The notes: generated by a model not told the origin, from the letters alone. A stretch of DNA of 64,000 bases from Monodelphis domestica (GCF_027887165.1 NC_077229.1:372162343-372226342), one strand, 5' to 3'. Shown: positions 11,048-22,475, counted from the first letter of the stretch. A program made the numbers and translations.

Positions 11048-11763
11048 CTCAAGGCCCAGGACCAGTAGGTAAGTACTTCATAGAAGACTGCTGTGAAAGA
11101 GCATATGTATGTGTGTGTGCTTGAGTGGGGGAGAGATCTCTGGTCTCACGGTTTACAGCTGGGCCAGAGCCTGTGAAGGAGTCTTGAACCCTTATCCCCT
11201 TTGGGGGTATTTCTCAATCTGGACTTGGAGGATATGCAATCCCCATATCCCATAAGGGATTGGGACAGAAATCTGAGGAAGTGAGTAATGCCTTCTCCAG
11301 AGTCCACCCCTGGTTCTGGTATTTGAGATCCTAGATAAATTTTGATAAGTATTAGAACCATCTGTTCTGGTAATCTGTTCTGCTCTAGAGTATGATCTGG
11401 TTTTGCCTTAAGGTTCTGTTACCCTGAGTTCTGGTTTTGCTCTAAGAGTACTCTGAAAGTTCTGTTTTGTTTCATAGGTTTTGTTACCCAAGAGTTCTGG
11501 TTTCTCTCTCAGAGCTCCGAAGGTTCTGTACTGATATTGCTCTAAGAGATCTGTTTATCTCCAAAGTTCTATTCTGTTCTGTAAATCTGGATCCAGTAAA
11601 GGCTGGTGGTTCTCTGGACATGGCATTAAGCCCATAGACTGGTTCCAAGTTGAGACGTCTCTTGGAACTTCAGATCACTGTCAGGCTCCAGTGTATGAGT
11701 GTGAAATTAAATGTGTGTCTTGTGGATTTCTGTTGGGTCTTTGTCTTTGTGTGGTTTGCTATA
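11048..11763 (+). other. Proviral leader with degenerate internal repeats
   Basis: This is noncoding sequence between the primer site and gag. A GT donor-like 'aggtaagta' lies near 11,066. From about 11,380 to 11,580 a TTCTGGTTTTGCTCTAAGAG-like unit recurs several times with drift. Confidence 0.6.
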
Positions 11764-12440
11764 ATGGGTCAGTCCTCATCAGACTCTCAGACCTCATTAA
11801 CATGCATTCTTAAGAACTTTCAGCTGTTTAAAAAGGCAGCAGCTGATTATGGAATTCAAGTTTCCCTTGGTATGCTCTGCACTTTATGTGAGTTGGAATC
11901 ATCCACATATGGGGTTGAATGGCACCCAGAGGGGACTACAGATCTCTGTGGCCTACCCAGTCCAGAGAAAGGTGTATGGGACAACAGGCCACCTTGATCA
12001 GATCCTCTACATTGATATTTGGATTGATTTTCTTACTGACACCCCAAAGAAATTGAAAAGTTGCCTTTTGGGACCAAATTACTTTGTTAAAATGGAGGCT
12101 GCTCTGCTAGCCACCTCACTCTCCAAGGAGAAAAGAGCAAACCTCTCTCAAGGAGATAAGAGCAGAACTCCCTGAGGAGAAAAAAAGCAAGCCTCCTCCT
12201 ATGCTCCAAGAAGACCCTGAAGAGCCACCCCATTATGTCAATAGGAAACCCATACCCCCAACACCCTCTCCACCTTTCCCCACACACTTTCCACCCTCTT
12301 CCTCTCCTTCTCCAGACCCTCTGTCTTCACCACCGGTGCCCCCATCAAGCCCTCTGTACCCCACCTCTCCCAACAGAGGCCCCTCCCACAACTAGACCAT
12401 CTCAGACCCAGCAGGGCACCCCTTATCATCATACTGTAAA
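11764..12440 (+). pseudogene. gag: Retroviral gag remnant (matrix and proline-rich part), frameshifted
   Basis: The frame opens with M-G-Q at 11,764, the myristoylation-type start of gammaretrovirus gag, and continues with a matrix-like stretch that includes V-E-W-H-P-E-G-T near 11,910. The frame then closes at 11,997; the continuation (G-H-L-D-Q near 11,990) is in another frame. A third frame carries a P-P-H-Y late-domain-like motif at about 12,220 and a very proline/serine-rich run to about 12,395, in the place of the p12-like domain. Capsid, nucleocapsid and the downstream genes are not recognisable. At least two frame breaks make it non-functional. Confidence 0.8.
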
Positions 12441-12783
12441 GACAGGGATTCTTCTTGTTGTATTAATAAAGGTTTCCCTCACTGGTTGAGGTGTTGTACT
12501 GGTGAGAAAAGGGGAGGACTGTGTGAGCAGGTAGAGTAGATGAGATGAAGCCTATGAGAGAGGAAATGGCAGCACCTCTCTCCCACCCTGAAGGGAGTAA
12601 GATCAGGGAGTTGAAGTAAAATCTATGAGAGAGGGAAAGGCAATTCCTCTCTCTCATTCTCAAGTGATCACTAGTAGTCTGTATCTCTTGAATCCCTTTT
12701 TGTTTTGGTGGCTGAGGGGATGAAATGTCAGTTTCCTCAGTCAGCATCTCTAGAGGAAGGTTTCTATATTTCCTTCCCCTTAT
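12441..12783. other. Proviral interior, unassigned
   Basis: The stretch follows the proline-rich gag piece without recognisable capsid or protease. It contains two similar purine-rich stretches (about 12,540 and 12,620). No coding match was recognised. Confidence 0.4.
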
Positions 12784-13667
12784 TGTGAACCTTAAAAATT
12801 CTCAAACCCTACTTCATAAGGTTTGGTTAAGACCATTCCCCATTTGGGTACTTGACCAGGAATGTGGTAACTCTACTCCACCCCTACTTAAGCATACTTT
12901 AGGGGAAGATAAAGTTGTAAACTCTTTGCTGAACAATGAAAAGTACTTAAACCCCTACTTATAATAAGGCAAAAAACTCTTAAGCTGTGCCTATTTTTAG
13001 ATCTAATACAAAAGGGTGCTAAGTACCTATAAAGGTCAGGCAACTTGTGAATTTAGAAGAAGCAAAGAGGTGAGAAACTTACTCAGAGGTTTTCTGGTGT
13101 GAACTTAATCAAAATTTTAAGCCTTCTTAGGTGTGAACTAAGAATGGTCTGTCCTTTGAAAAACATCTACTGTGATTAGTAGATGTGAGAATTTAGGGGA
13201 GGTGACATAGGAGAAAAGTCCCTTTAAAAAGGAGGCCTCAGGAGAGAGAGGGAGATTCATTGAGCTGGTGGAGTCAGCTGAGATGGAGCTGGCCTCGTGT
13301 CTCTGAACACTAGAATCCTTGCTTGGACAAATCTTGTGGTGAGCAGATAAAGGACTGACTGATCTTTCTCTTAGGGCTTGGGCCTGGGTTGGCCAGGGCT
13401 GGCCTGGGCCAGCCTATCCTTTTCTCGTTATTTCCTTTTTTCTCTCTTTCTCTCTTTCTTTAATTTCTCATTTGTATGAATTAAAATCTCTATAAAACCC
13501 AGCTGACTTGGGTATATTTAATAAATGGGAATTTTTCCCTGGTGACCATCTTATATTTGATTTAAATACAAGACACTGTCTTGAAACCATATTTTCTGCG
13601 GTCACAATTTTAACAACCACTCTTATATCTACTACAGTTTATGTCTTCCACTATTTTAATTATTACA
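12784..13667 (+). mobile_element. Solo LTR nested in the provirus
   Basis: It starts TGTGAACC and ends ATTACA. The flanks TTAT (12,780-12,783) and TTAG (13,668-13,671) are a 4-bp duplication with one change. It is related over its length to the LTRs at 16,276, 30,107 and 45,317: the shared GTGACC segment near 13,539 and the AATTAAAATCTCTATAAAACCC-like part near 13,480 are the clearest. It must be younger than the provirus. Confidence 0.85.
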
Positions 13668-15173
13668 TTAGGAAAATATGTGGCCTTACCACAGAGGGAC
13701 AGGTCTCTGGCTAGAGGCCTGTTTCTAGTTACTTAAGCCCCCTTCCCTTTATGAATTAGGCCAAACTGAATCTGACTGCTAAAAAATGGATTTATTAAGA
13801 AGATAAAGTAAATGGGTTGAGAGGAAGAGGGTAGAGGTAGCCCTGTCAGAATATCTATGCCCTCATTGGTACAAGGGGCCAATGTCTATGCCCAAAAATA
13901 TCTCTGCCCCTTTCCCAACTAAATTCCCTTTCTATAGTCTAATACTATTATATCCTAAAGGAACAATCTAGAAACAGGCTTTTGGGAGTCCAGGAGGATC
14001 CAGGAAGGCTGGGCTCTGGTTGGAGAGTCCAAACCAGCATCCCTCAGGGGTCTTTGCAGCAGGTAGAGGAAATAGTGGTAGGATTTCTGGAGAGAAAGCA
14101 GGTGCTGGTTCAAGGCAAGAAGCAAAGGCCTTCACTGATGGCTTCAGAAGATCTTCAGCCACGCAGAAACTGAAACTTTCAGCTCTTAGTGCTGAGGTAG
14201 AAGACCAAGGGGATCTTCAGAATCCCCTCAGCACCCCCACCCTTCTTCTCCCAGAAGACTTCCAACTGTCTTTCTAGTCCTGTCAGCAACCGTAGAATTC
14301 CAAAATCCTCCTTGCTTCATTCTAACAATACTCAGGATTTAAGTCAGGCTGAAGGTAAAACAGCTGTGACCTCCCAGCTGTCCTTATGTCAAGTAAGACC
14401 TGGATAGGTGAGGATTTACAGCCATTCTTGGTCTATGCCCCTTTTTCTTCCTTTACAACTGGAAATATCACTGTGTTGTTTTTGTGTGGCCAGCTGTATG
14501 ATTAAAAGAAAGGGGCAAAAAGTGTATGAGATACAGTTTCACAAAGAGAAATTCTTTTAATAGTGACTGTTCCCCATTCCCTCCACCCACATTCCAAACC
14601 TTCCAAACTCTAGCATGACAAGCTATGCCAAGAGACTGTATATGCTCCAGCAGCAAACTTCCAAGCAAATACCTGTTCAATGATTTTTCCTCTTTCTTCC
14701 TTGGATGGGCCCCCAAGGGAGTGAAAAGGAGAGAAATTCAGAGCAGAAAAGGGAGATTTTACTCCACAATTTGAGGTAATTTTTCACTCAAAAGAGTTGA
14801 TGTATGCAACTTGCTAATGTGATCAAGAGGAATGATCCAGAGACTTTGAGGGACAGAGTCTGGAAGACATGCAGAGGTTTGCATCCACATCAGGGGATGG
14901 TGAAGGAGGTTTGGAATCTGAAGGGAAGAGATGCCAGGGGGAGACAGTTGATCTCTCTCCTGCTGGAGAAGGTCAAGGGGAACAGGCTGATCAGATATTT
15001 CTCTTCTGAGCCATACAAAATCCCTCATTGATCCTAATCACCGTTTCTACCCCAAAGTCACCAAGAATTGTGGCAGAACCTGAGAAGAATAAGAACAGCA
15101 TCAGAAGACCTCACACAGCTCCTGTGATACCCTACGTCTGGACGTTGGCTCTGCTATGCTAATAAGGAAAGAA
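13668..15173. other. Proviral interior, unassigned
   Basis: No retroviral enzyme or envelope motif was recognised in any frame. The open frames at 13,968-14,277 and 14,759-15,031 have no family I know. From about 14,830 the sequence weakly resembles 22,580-22,790. An AATAAA-like signal on the minus strand near 13,793 raises the possibility of an additional antisense LTR, which I could not delimit. Confidence 0.4.
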
Positions 15174-17820
15174 ATTTGGGTAGGATGGTCATTTGTATTA
15201 TGTTAGCTGGTCCTACCCATGAGCAGCTGATGTTTTTCCAATTGTTTAGATCTAGTTTTAATTGTGTGGAAAGTGTTTGTAGTTGTGTTCATATACTTCC
15301 TGTGTTTCTCTTGGCAGATAGATTCCTAAGTATTTTATATTGTCTAGGGTGATTTTAAATGGAATTTCTCTTTCTAATTCTACCCAAATTAATTTACTCA
15401 TTTAGTGCAATACCCATTGAACTTCCAAAAAACTTTTTTACTTAATTAGAAAAAATCATAACAAAGTGCATTTGAAAGAACAAAAGGTCAAGGATATCCA
15501 GGGAAATAATGAAAAAAATGTGAAGGAAGGGGGCCTTGCAGTACCAGATCTAAACTATACTATAAAGCAGTGGTCATCAAAACAATATGGTACTGGCTAA
15601 GAGACAGAAAGGAGGATCAGTGGAATAGAGTTGGGGTAAGTGACCTCAGCAAGACAGTGTATAATAAACCCAAAGATCCCAACTTTGGGTACAAAAACCC
15701 ACTATTTGATAAAAATTGCTGGGAAAATTGCAAGACAGTATAGGAGAGATTAGGTTTGGATCAACATCTCACACCAAGATAAACTCAGAATAAGTGAATG
15801 GCCTGAATATAAAGAAGGAAACTATAAGTAAAGGTGAACACAGAACACAGAATAGTATACATGTCAGATCTTTGGGAAGGGAAAGATTTTAAGACCAAGG
15901 AAGAGTTAGAAAAAAAAATCACAAAATGTAAAATAAATAATTTTCATTACATTAAATTAAAAGGTTTTGTACAGACAAAACCAATGTAACCAAAACTAGA
16001 AGGGAAGCAACAAATTAGGAAACATCTTTATAACAAAAACCTCTCACAGAGGTTTAATTACTCAAATCTATAAAAAGCTAAATCAATTGTACAAAAAATC
16101 CAAGCCATTCTACAATTAATAATGGGCAAGGGACATGACTAGACAATTTTCAGTTAAAAAAATCAAAACTATTAGTAAACACATGAAAAAGTGTTCTAAA
16201 TCTCTTATAATCAGAGAGATGCAAATCAAAACAACTCTGAGGTATCACCTCACACCTAGCAGATTGGCTAACATGCGTAAACCTTAAAATTTCTTAGACT
16301 TATGAATGTTGGAAATTTCCCCATTGGGAAATTTCATACTGGAAAAAATTTCCTACTGATAGTAAGAACTCTATTGGAATGTGAAAACCCTTGGCATGGG
16401 AGGATCCTTCTCCTCCCTACATAAGACTACTTTAGGACAGAAACCTTTTGCTAAACAATGGAAAGGGCTTTGACCTATTCTTAAGCATAGAACAGGAAGT
16501 TCTTTGAGTCATGATTGATTTTAGAATTGATACAATAGAGATACTTGGAATGACAGAACCAGGTCTTGGAAAATACAATTTCCACCCTACTTAGAGTAAC
16601 AGAATTTAGGAAGGGCTGCAGCAAAGGATCAAGACTTAATTATTTGAGAATATGACCTTCAACATACATGTGCAAAGCCACAGACCTCTGGGCGGTCTTG
16701 GGTTAAACTAGAACCACCATTGGCACAGGGGAGACATCTCGACAGTGATTGGTAGATGTGAGAACTGAGGGGAGGGAACTTAGATGGTTTCCTTAAAGAT
16801 AGCGGGGTCTGAGAAGAGGTTTTTGCTCTGAGAGGAGGAGGTTTTGCTCTGAGCGAGGTGGCTCTGAAGGAGGACTGAGGTTGCTCTGTGGGAGGACCAG
16901 GAGAGAAGGCTGGCTCTGAAGGAGGAAAATTCTCTGGAAACATTTCTTGAAAGGAGGCTCTCTTGAAGGGGGAGCCTGAGGTTGGCATGAGAAGCCTTAC
17001 CTAGAGAGATCTTGGGTGAGTGATAAAACTGACTGATTTATTCATTCTTATTCCTTTCTTACTTTCTCTCTTTTTCTATTGATTAATCAGTGTATTATAA
17101 ATTAAATTTCTCTATAAAACCCAGTTGGCTTGGGCATATTCATAAATTGGGAATATATTCCCTGGCGACCATCTTATATTTATATAAAACCAAGACACAG
17201 TAGAAAACATATTTCAGCAGTCATAATTGATATATATATATATATATATATTTCCCTTGCTCCCAAAACATTTTAATTATCACACATGACAACAAAGGAG
17301 AGTAATGAATGCTGGAGGGGATGTGGCAAAGTAGGGACATTAATTCATTGCTGGTAGAGTTGTGAACTGATCCAACCATTCTGGAGGGCAATTTGGAACT
17401 ATGCCCAAAGGGTGATAAAAGACTGTCTACCCTTTGATCCAGTCATAGCACTGCTGGGTCTGTACCCCAAAGAGATAATGGACAAAAAGACTTGTACAAA
17501 AATATTCATAGCTCTTTGTGGTGGCCAAAAACTGGAAAACAAGGGGATGCCCATCAATTGGGGAATGGCTGAGCAAATTGTGGCATATGTTGGTGATGGA
17601 ATACTATTGTGCTAAAAGGAATAATAAAGTGGAGGAATTCCATGGAGACTGGAACAACCTCCAGGAAGTAATGCAGATCGAAAGGAGCAGAACCAGGAAA
17701 ACATTGTACATGTCTACAACAGGAAGGGTGGGTGGAGGGGAAGGAGGTAAAGAATATTCTTTTTGTAACCAAAGAATAATGTTCTAAATTGACAAAATAA
17801 AATTAAAATTAAAAAAAAAA
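15174..17820 (+). mobile_element. L1 with inverted 5' end (twin priming), containing a nested LTR
   Basis: The main part (15,385 onward) is sense L1 ORF2 3' sequence. It ends in an A-run at about 17,809-17,820 after the conserved C-terminal ORF2 region (for example L-L-G-L-Y-P-K-E-I near 17,455). The leftmost 210 bp are the L1 segment directly upstream, but inverted, with a short overlap at the joint. That is the product expected from twin priming. A degenerate target copy (GGAAAGAAA against GGAAGAAAA) may flank it. The LTR at 16,276-17,284 splits it. Confidence 0.85.
16276..17284 (+). mobile_element. Solo LTR nested in the L1
   Basis: Removing this block restores a continuous L1 sequence. 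The perfect 4-bp copy CATG flanks it (16,272-16,275 and 17,285-17,288). It begins CGTAAACC (an altered TG start) and ends CA. It is about 1 kb and the same family as 5,898 and 45,317. A (TA)n run lies at about 17,229-17,250. Confidence 0.9.
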
Positions 17821-17829
17821 AGACTGGAA

Positions 17830-18357
17830 GAAAAACCTGAGAAAAGGCATTTTGAATCTCTGTCATACTTTACCTCATCTCCTGGTGCCCTGGGTCTGAA
17901 CTGTGGCCAAGGGGCCAAACCCAGTGTCAGTCAACCTGACTTTCTTTCAGGGGGTTCAGGCTGCCAAAGCCTGAGTATCCCCCAAACTGGAGGAGGGAGG
18001 GAAAGGAATTTAGCTAGAGAAAGGGACTCCCTTCCCCCACTTTCCTTTCCCATTCTTTTCCCTGTCAGTTCTTCCTTTATATTACCCTGATTGAGTTAAT
18101 TGACATTAATTATCTTTTCCCCAAATTTTGATCAGGTGTGAATGAACAGCTTCAAGGGGAGCGACATCTTCTTAAGAAGAAACATCTAAGTCTTGAGTAG
18201 TGGACAAGAGCCAATCTCTGAGAGCAACCATATCTGAGGAGAGAAGTCTGATGGGGGAAAATCTTCAAACCTCTTCTCTCTCTGAGCCAACCCTAAACAT
18301 CAGCTGTTTCTCTCCTAGATCCTGTTCCTTTACCATCCCCAAACCTTTTCTCCATTA
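17830..18357 (+). repeat. Proviral interior block repeated at 22,793-23,290
   Basis: The two stretches align well over about 500 bp (for example the shared 'ccctgggtctgaactgtggc' and 'aagggactcccttccccca'). Weaker similarity continues left of the L1 (14,830-15,173 against 22,580-22,790). One copy is inside the provirus and the other outside, so the block is either an ERV interior or another interspersed repeat. No coding function was recognised. Confidence 0.7.
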
Positions 18358-18787
18358 CACTGGGGGCAGGACACCCCTGCCTTGTGGAACCAGATAAACC
18401 CCAAAGTCACAATTCAGAGAAGGGGGGATCTGGGGGCTTCCCTCATAGACCTCTCAGTGGCTCATGAGGTCCAGTAAATAATATATGGGAAACCAGGGCA
18501 CCATGATAAAGCTTGTTTTACAGACAAAACTGCTCAGCCCCAAAAGGGGGCTGCACTGCCAGCACATCTATTGCTCTGCCTCTGAGCCTTTCCCCTTCGC
18601 CCTGTGCTCATGATCTCCATCTGATCCCCCAGAGACCTGGTATTGGGCCCTACTTAATTAATTGTGGTATGTCCTGTCCACTGTCGCCTAATGGCAGTCA
18701 AACTTTTGTCTTGTGGTCTCACTACCCTCATGTGCCCATGGAAGGTGGGTCAAGGGTTTGACCCACATACATTAAAAAAGGAAGGAT
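18358..18787 (+). other. 3' proviral interior and polypurine tract
   Basis: It contains a short open stretch (18,513-18,761) in the place where envelope would be expected, without any envelope motif I can recognise. It ends in a purine run (A6GGAAGGA) directly before the 3' LTR, the position of a polypurine tract. Confidence 0.55.
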
Positions 18788-19210
18788 TGAAGTGAGGTAA
18801 ACTAAGTCATTGACCAGAAAACCTCTTTTTCCCTGGGGAAAGTAGAAATCAGAACTGAGCTTTCCTGTGAAGGTCAGTCAGCTCAGCACCAAAACAACAA
18901 TAGTCAGGATCCATGAGAAAATAGCTCCTTTACTGCAGCCAGCCTAGGATAAGACATACAATGGAATGTCCTGTACCCCACGCCACTGCCAAATATAGCT
19001 TCTAGGTGATAAGGTTTGCTTGCTCCATCAAAGTTATGTCTCATTAATTATTTGTTTTGTATCTTATACCCTATAAAAACTGCATTATAATTTCATTCTG
19101 GTGTAGCTTTTATTATGATGGTTTGCCCTAGCCAGCAATAAATAAATATTGGTTCCATTAAATTTGAATTTCTGGGTGTCCAGGCTCACTTTTTGAAGTG
19201 CACTGCTTCA
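18788..19210 (+). mobile_element. 3' LTR of the provirus
   Basis: It runs from TG to CA, 423 bp. TATAAAA lies at 19,072-19,078 and AATAAA at 19,137-19,142. Its final TCA reads as a TGA stop for the TRIM exon on the other strand. Confidence 0.92.
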
Positions 19211-19543
19211 GGGGCTTTGGTCATCATCACAGAATAAGGTTTCCTCTTTCCCATGTTGCTCACAGCTGGATAGGTCCTTGTTCTGTAGTAAATGAGATCT
19301 AAGTAGCTTGCCACTGACAACCAGGTTCTGAAGCTTCCTATTGCTCAGGATGTTTTCAGGTTGGATGATTACCCCACAGGTTGGACAGGTATTTGGATTG
19401 GGGGGTTCCTTCCAACACCTAAGAAGACACTTTCTGCAAAAACTATGGCCACAGTTGATAATCATTGGGTCCATGAAATAGCCCATGCAGATTGTGCAGT
19501 TGAGATCCACTTTGAGGCTTTCCAACAAGGTTTTGTAAGACAT
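19211..19543 (-). pseudogene. TRIM exon 1, 5' part: RING finger and first half of B-box
   Basis: The ATG at 19,543 opens M-S-Y-K-T-L-L. A complete C3HC4 RING follows with ligands C16, C19, C31, H33, C36, C39, C53 and C56. The B-box begins at about residue 93 (C-E-Q-H...L-F-C-D-D-D-Q) and is cut after Q-S-P by the 3' LTR end; the missing ligands are at 10,622-10,538. A RING of this kind would recruit the E2 enzyme and transfer ubiquitin. This part carries no stop of its own. Confidence 0.93.
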
Positions 19544-22065
19544 GTTCCTGGGCCTGGAGAGAAAAAGTCAGTTACATTTGGACCAGCTCATTAATATTGT
19601 TTAGAACATCTCAGATCTATAGAACAGACATTTTTAGGGACTGAGAAGTAGTAGCAGTCCTGGACTAGAAGAGATCCATATTCCCCGTACATCCTAAATG
19701 AACAGGTAAGAATTCCAAAGTCTAGGGCTGCCTTCTTAATGTAACATGGAAACTAGAAGTCCTGAGATTGAAAAATCATGGTTTAGGCAATTAAATTTCT
19801 TTCTTTTTTTTCTTTCTGGCTGATGGTTGATTTTTCCAGGTTCAGCTCCCTTCCTGTCCCCCAATTCCTGACCAGACTGTCAAGATAGTGGCTCTTTACC
19901 CAGAAGCCAACATGTGACACAATCTAAATTCTGATGCAGAGGCAACTATGTGCCCTTCCCTCTGGCGGAGAGAACTGGTCTCTCAAGAGCCCCAGAGTCT
20001 CTCCTACTTCTTTATCTCCAACCATTTGGAATAAGACAAAAAACTGTTTTCATATATTCATGCATTTAGTCCAGGGGACCATAGAACCTAGTAGCCCTAG
20101 AGCTGAACCTGAGTGCTCTCTTTCAAGAACCCTCAAAGGATGGAGGTCTCATCTACCATTTCTCTTCTTCCTGTATTCTATCCAATATTCCCTAATTCAG
20201 GGTTACCATGTTCTGCAAAAAAGAACGCTTTAATTCCTCTTAAGTCTTACCAAAGTTCACTAGTTTAGCTTAACTTATTAATTGGTTTAGGAATAAATGA
20301 ACTCATTTCCAGGGGTCAGGAAAATTATATTTTTAATTATATGAGATAGGATTAGGGTAGGTGAAATAACAAATCCTTATGGCTTTCCCCAAAACTTCAT
20401 ACTCATTAATTAAGCTGCCATATATGTGTAAGAGAGAGAAATCTGGAAAGTTTGGGAATAAGCCTGGAAGAGCTGCAAGAATCCTGCAAGCATCAAAGGA
20501 GGGGATGGGCAGAAAAGAACTTGGAACCTTGGAGTGAGAAAAAAAGCTGATCTAGGCAGTTGAAACTGACTCTTGGCAGAGAGTACTGGAGGAGAGGATT
20601 TGACTGATGGAATCTCATTGTGACTGAATCTCAAAGTCAATGATCTTTTTCTCCCTGAATTCCTGATTCCAGATCCTCCCAAACCCCAGCCAGTGGACAA
20701 GGACTTTGAGAGACAAGCAGTCCACAAAGAAGATCTCTACAACTCCCTTTGAACCTTGAATTTGGGGACATTTTCTGTTCCAGCCAAGAAACCAGGGTTT
20801 CTCTACTCTGAACCCCTCAGGGGCCTGAGCTGTCTAACTTTGGGAGGAAAAGTGTTCATTAGAGAGAGACCCTCTCCCTCTTTCCCTCCTGATTCTCAAT
20901 CCTTACCCTTCATCAGCCTTGTCTCTTTCCTGCTTCCCTTGAATAAACTCAGTTAGTAGGACCCAGAACTGACTCCAGCTTTATTAGAACACAGCCTGAA
21001 TTGAAGGGGAGAGAAGTGGTCTCTCTCCCTCCAGAAGAAAGAGGCTTAACACCTGAAACCTCTTTCAACCAAGATCCCAGAGAGCCTGGCAGTAGGAGTT
21101 GAAGGCAGCCATAGTGAGGGGGTCTAGTCAGAGAGGGCTGAGGGGGGAAAGACAAAATCCATCCTCCTTCTCTCCTCTGGCTAAACAACAACACCTCCTC
21201 TTACTCTGTCCTTGCCTAGAAGAAAGAAGACTCCATTCCCTTTTCACCCTTTCTTCCTTTCTTATAAATCTCTCCTCTTTCCCCCCCTTTATTACATGTT
21301 ACACACACACACCAGTTACAAATCAAACAAGATTATCTTCATTTTTCTAAATGTAAAGAAAAGAAAAATATTACTACCTTCTAGTGCTTTCTTCAAGAAT
21401 ACTGAACTCAGGAAGGGTAATTCTAGCTCTTCTCTCCAATTTCTGGTACCAGTAGATGACAGAACAAACTTGTGCTCATTTATAAGGTTCCCTTTGTTTG
21501 ACTCCTCCCCTTATTCTCTCAGCAAAGGTGTCAACTCCCATTGCCTGTGTAAACTGTGTTTTTGAAAGCTCCAATTTTGCCCCAGTCCCTTAGGAACTTG
21601 CTTGGGGGAAGTCCCAGACTGATCTTACTCCAAACTGAGCAAATGATCCCAGTTTAGATAAGATAAGTATACAATCAAGTCTAAGGAGTTTCACCCATTG
21701 TTAGAAACACCTTTTTGTATCAAGTGTAAAGCATTAGCCTCTTTCTGTTCATCTAGCCTTGAGTTTATCATTTCCTTTTGCTAATTACAACTAATCAATC
21801 TTAAAGGTATATGAGATCCCAAGTTCTGCCACTCCTTGGAGAATCATCTTTGATGACACATTCTCCCAGAGACACAGTTCCCAGAGTCCCAGAGCTTTGG
21901 TTTGGTGTGGTTTTAAGCTCTTGACTGTGTGGCAGCCAAATATTAAGAACTTGTCTCTTACCCGATTAAAGATTTAGTTTTTTTAACCCTTTTAATGGTT
22001 CTTTGTCCAAGTTGACAATTCTATTTATTATTTACTTATTTATTATTACATTTGAAATGAAGGTC
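19544..22065. other. Upstream flank of the TRIM pseudogene, no gene recognised
   Basis: The TRIM promoter and any 5' noncoding exon should lie here on the minus strand, but I could not mark them. A polypurine-like run on the minus strand (about 21,282-21,295) with an AATAAA-type signal and the 20,940-21,280 region may be a further minus-strand LTR; the limits are unclear. Short open frames here have no known family. Confidence 0.35.
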
Positions 22066-22069
22066 CTAT

Positions 22070-22475
22070 TAAAGTGAGGTAAACTAAGTCATTGACCAGA
22101 AAAATCTACTTTTCCCTGGGAAAGTAGAATTCAGAACTGAGCTTTCCTGTGAAGGTCAGTCAGCTCAGAATAGTTAGACTCAATGAGAAAATAATTCCTT
22201 TAGTGCCGGTAGCTAGGAAGGCCTTGTACTCCACACCACTGACCAATTTAACTTCTAGATGATAAGGCTGCTTGCTCCATCAAGGTTATGTCTCATAATG
22301 AACATTACTTTCTTTGTATCGTGCACCCTATAAAAACTGCCCTGTAACTTCAGTCTGGTGTAATTTTACTAGGAAGGTTACCCTGAAGTTAGGTATATAT
22401 TATTAATAAATAATATTGGTTCCATTAATTGAACTTCTGAGTATCTGGACTCACTTTATGAAGTGCCCCACTTCA
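22070..22475 (+). mobile_element. Solo LTR of the same family as the provirus
   Basis: It has the same start, promoter and end as the proviral LTRs and a perfect CTAT duplication (22,066-22,069 and 22,476-22,479). TG at the start has become TA. It stands 2.9 kb from the TRIM RING exon. Confidence 0.9.

Larger units (their letters stand above)
10623..19210 (+). mobile_element. Gammaretrovirus-like provirus, defective, inserted in the TRIM B-box exon
   Basis: Two direct LTRs (10,623-11,026 and 18,788-19,210) bound the element. After the 5' LTR come a primer-binding-site-like sequence and a gag remnant. A polypurine run (about 18,773-18,786) precedes the 3' LTR. The 4-bp target copies GGGT/GGGG and the gag start M-G-Q point to a class I (gammaretrovirus-related) ERV. 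I could not recognise pol or env. The inside is expanded and broken by a solo LTR (12,784-13,667) and an L1 (about 15,174-17,820) with its own nested LTR. The LTR pair differs at roughly one site in ten by eye plus indels, so the insertion is old. Confidence 0.88.
3912..19543 (-). pseudogene. TRIM-family gene (RING/B-box/coiled-coil/PRY-SPRY), inactivated
   Basis: Exons of one TRIM gene lie in the expected order on the minus strand: RING plus B-box (19,543-19,211, continued at 10,622-10,538), first coiled-coil exon (10,407-10,315), two versions of the long coiled-coil exon (8,754-8,572 and 7,205-6,954), linker exon (5,224-5,141) and PRY-SPRY exon (4,447-3,912). Splice signals (AG before, GT after) are visible at most edges. 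The family are E3 ubiquitin ligases; many members with this layout act in innate and antiretroviral immunity. This locus is dead: a provirus splits the B-box, and in-frame stops occur in four places across three later exons. I cannot assign an orthologue; the pattern fits the large TRIM7/11/27/39/58-type group that is often tandemly expanded. The very short exon usual between coiled coil and linker was not found. Confidence 0.88.

Noticed and set aside
12201..12395. Proline-rich frame as a host gene
   Set aside because: Position after the matrix part and the late-domain-like motif make it a gag remnant.
14759..15031. Opposite-strand frames as retroviral pol or env
   Set aside because: No catalytic or structural motif can be seen; left unassigned.
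16659..16988. 109-codon antisense frame, similar to one at 45,720-46,001
   Set aside because: Both lie in the same part of two LTR copies; the shared residues follow DNA identity and there is no start or domain evidence.
10623..19210. Intact or inducible provirus
   Set aside because: gag is frameshifted, and pol and env are not recognisable.
3912..19543. Functional TRIM gene
   Set aside because: Four in-frame stops and an exon split by a provirus rule out a normal product.
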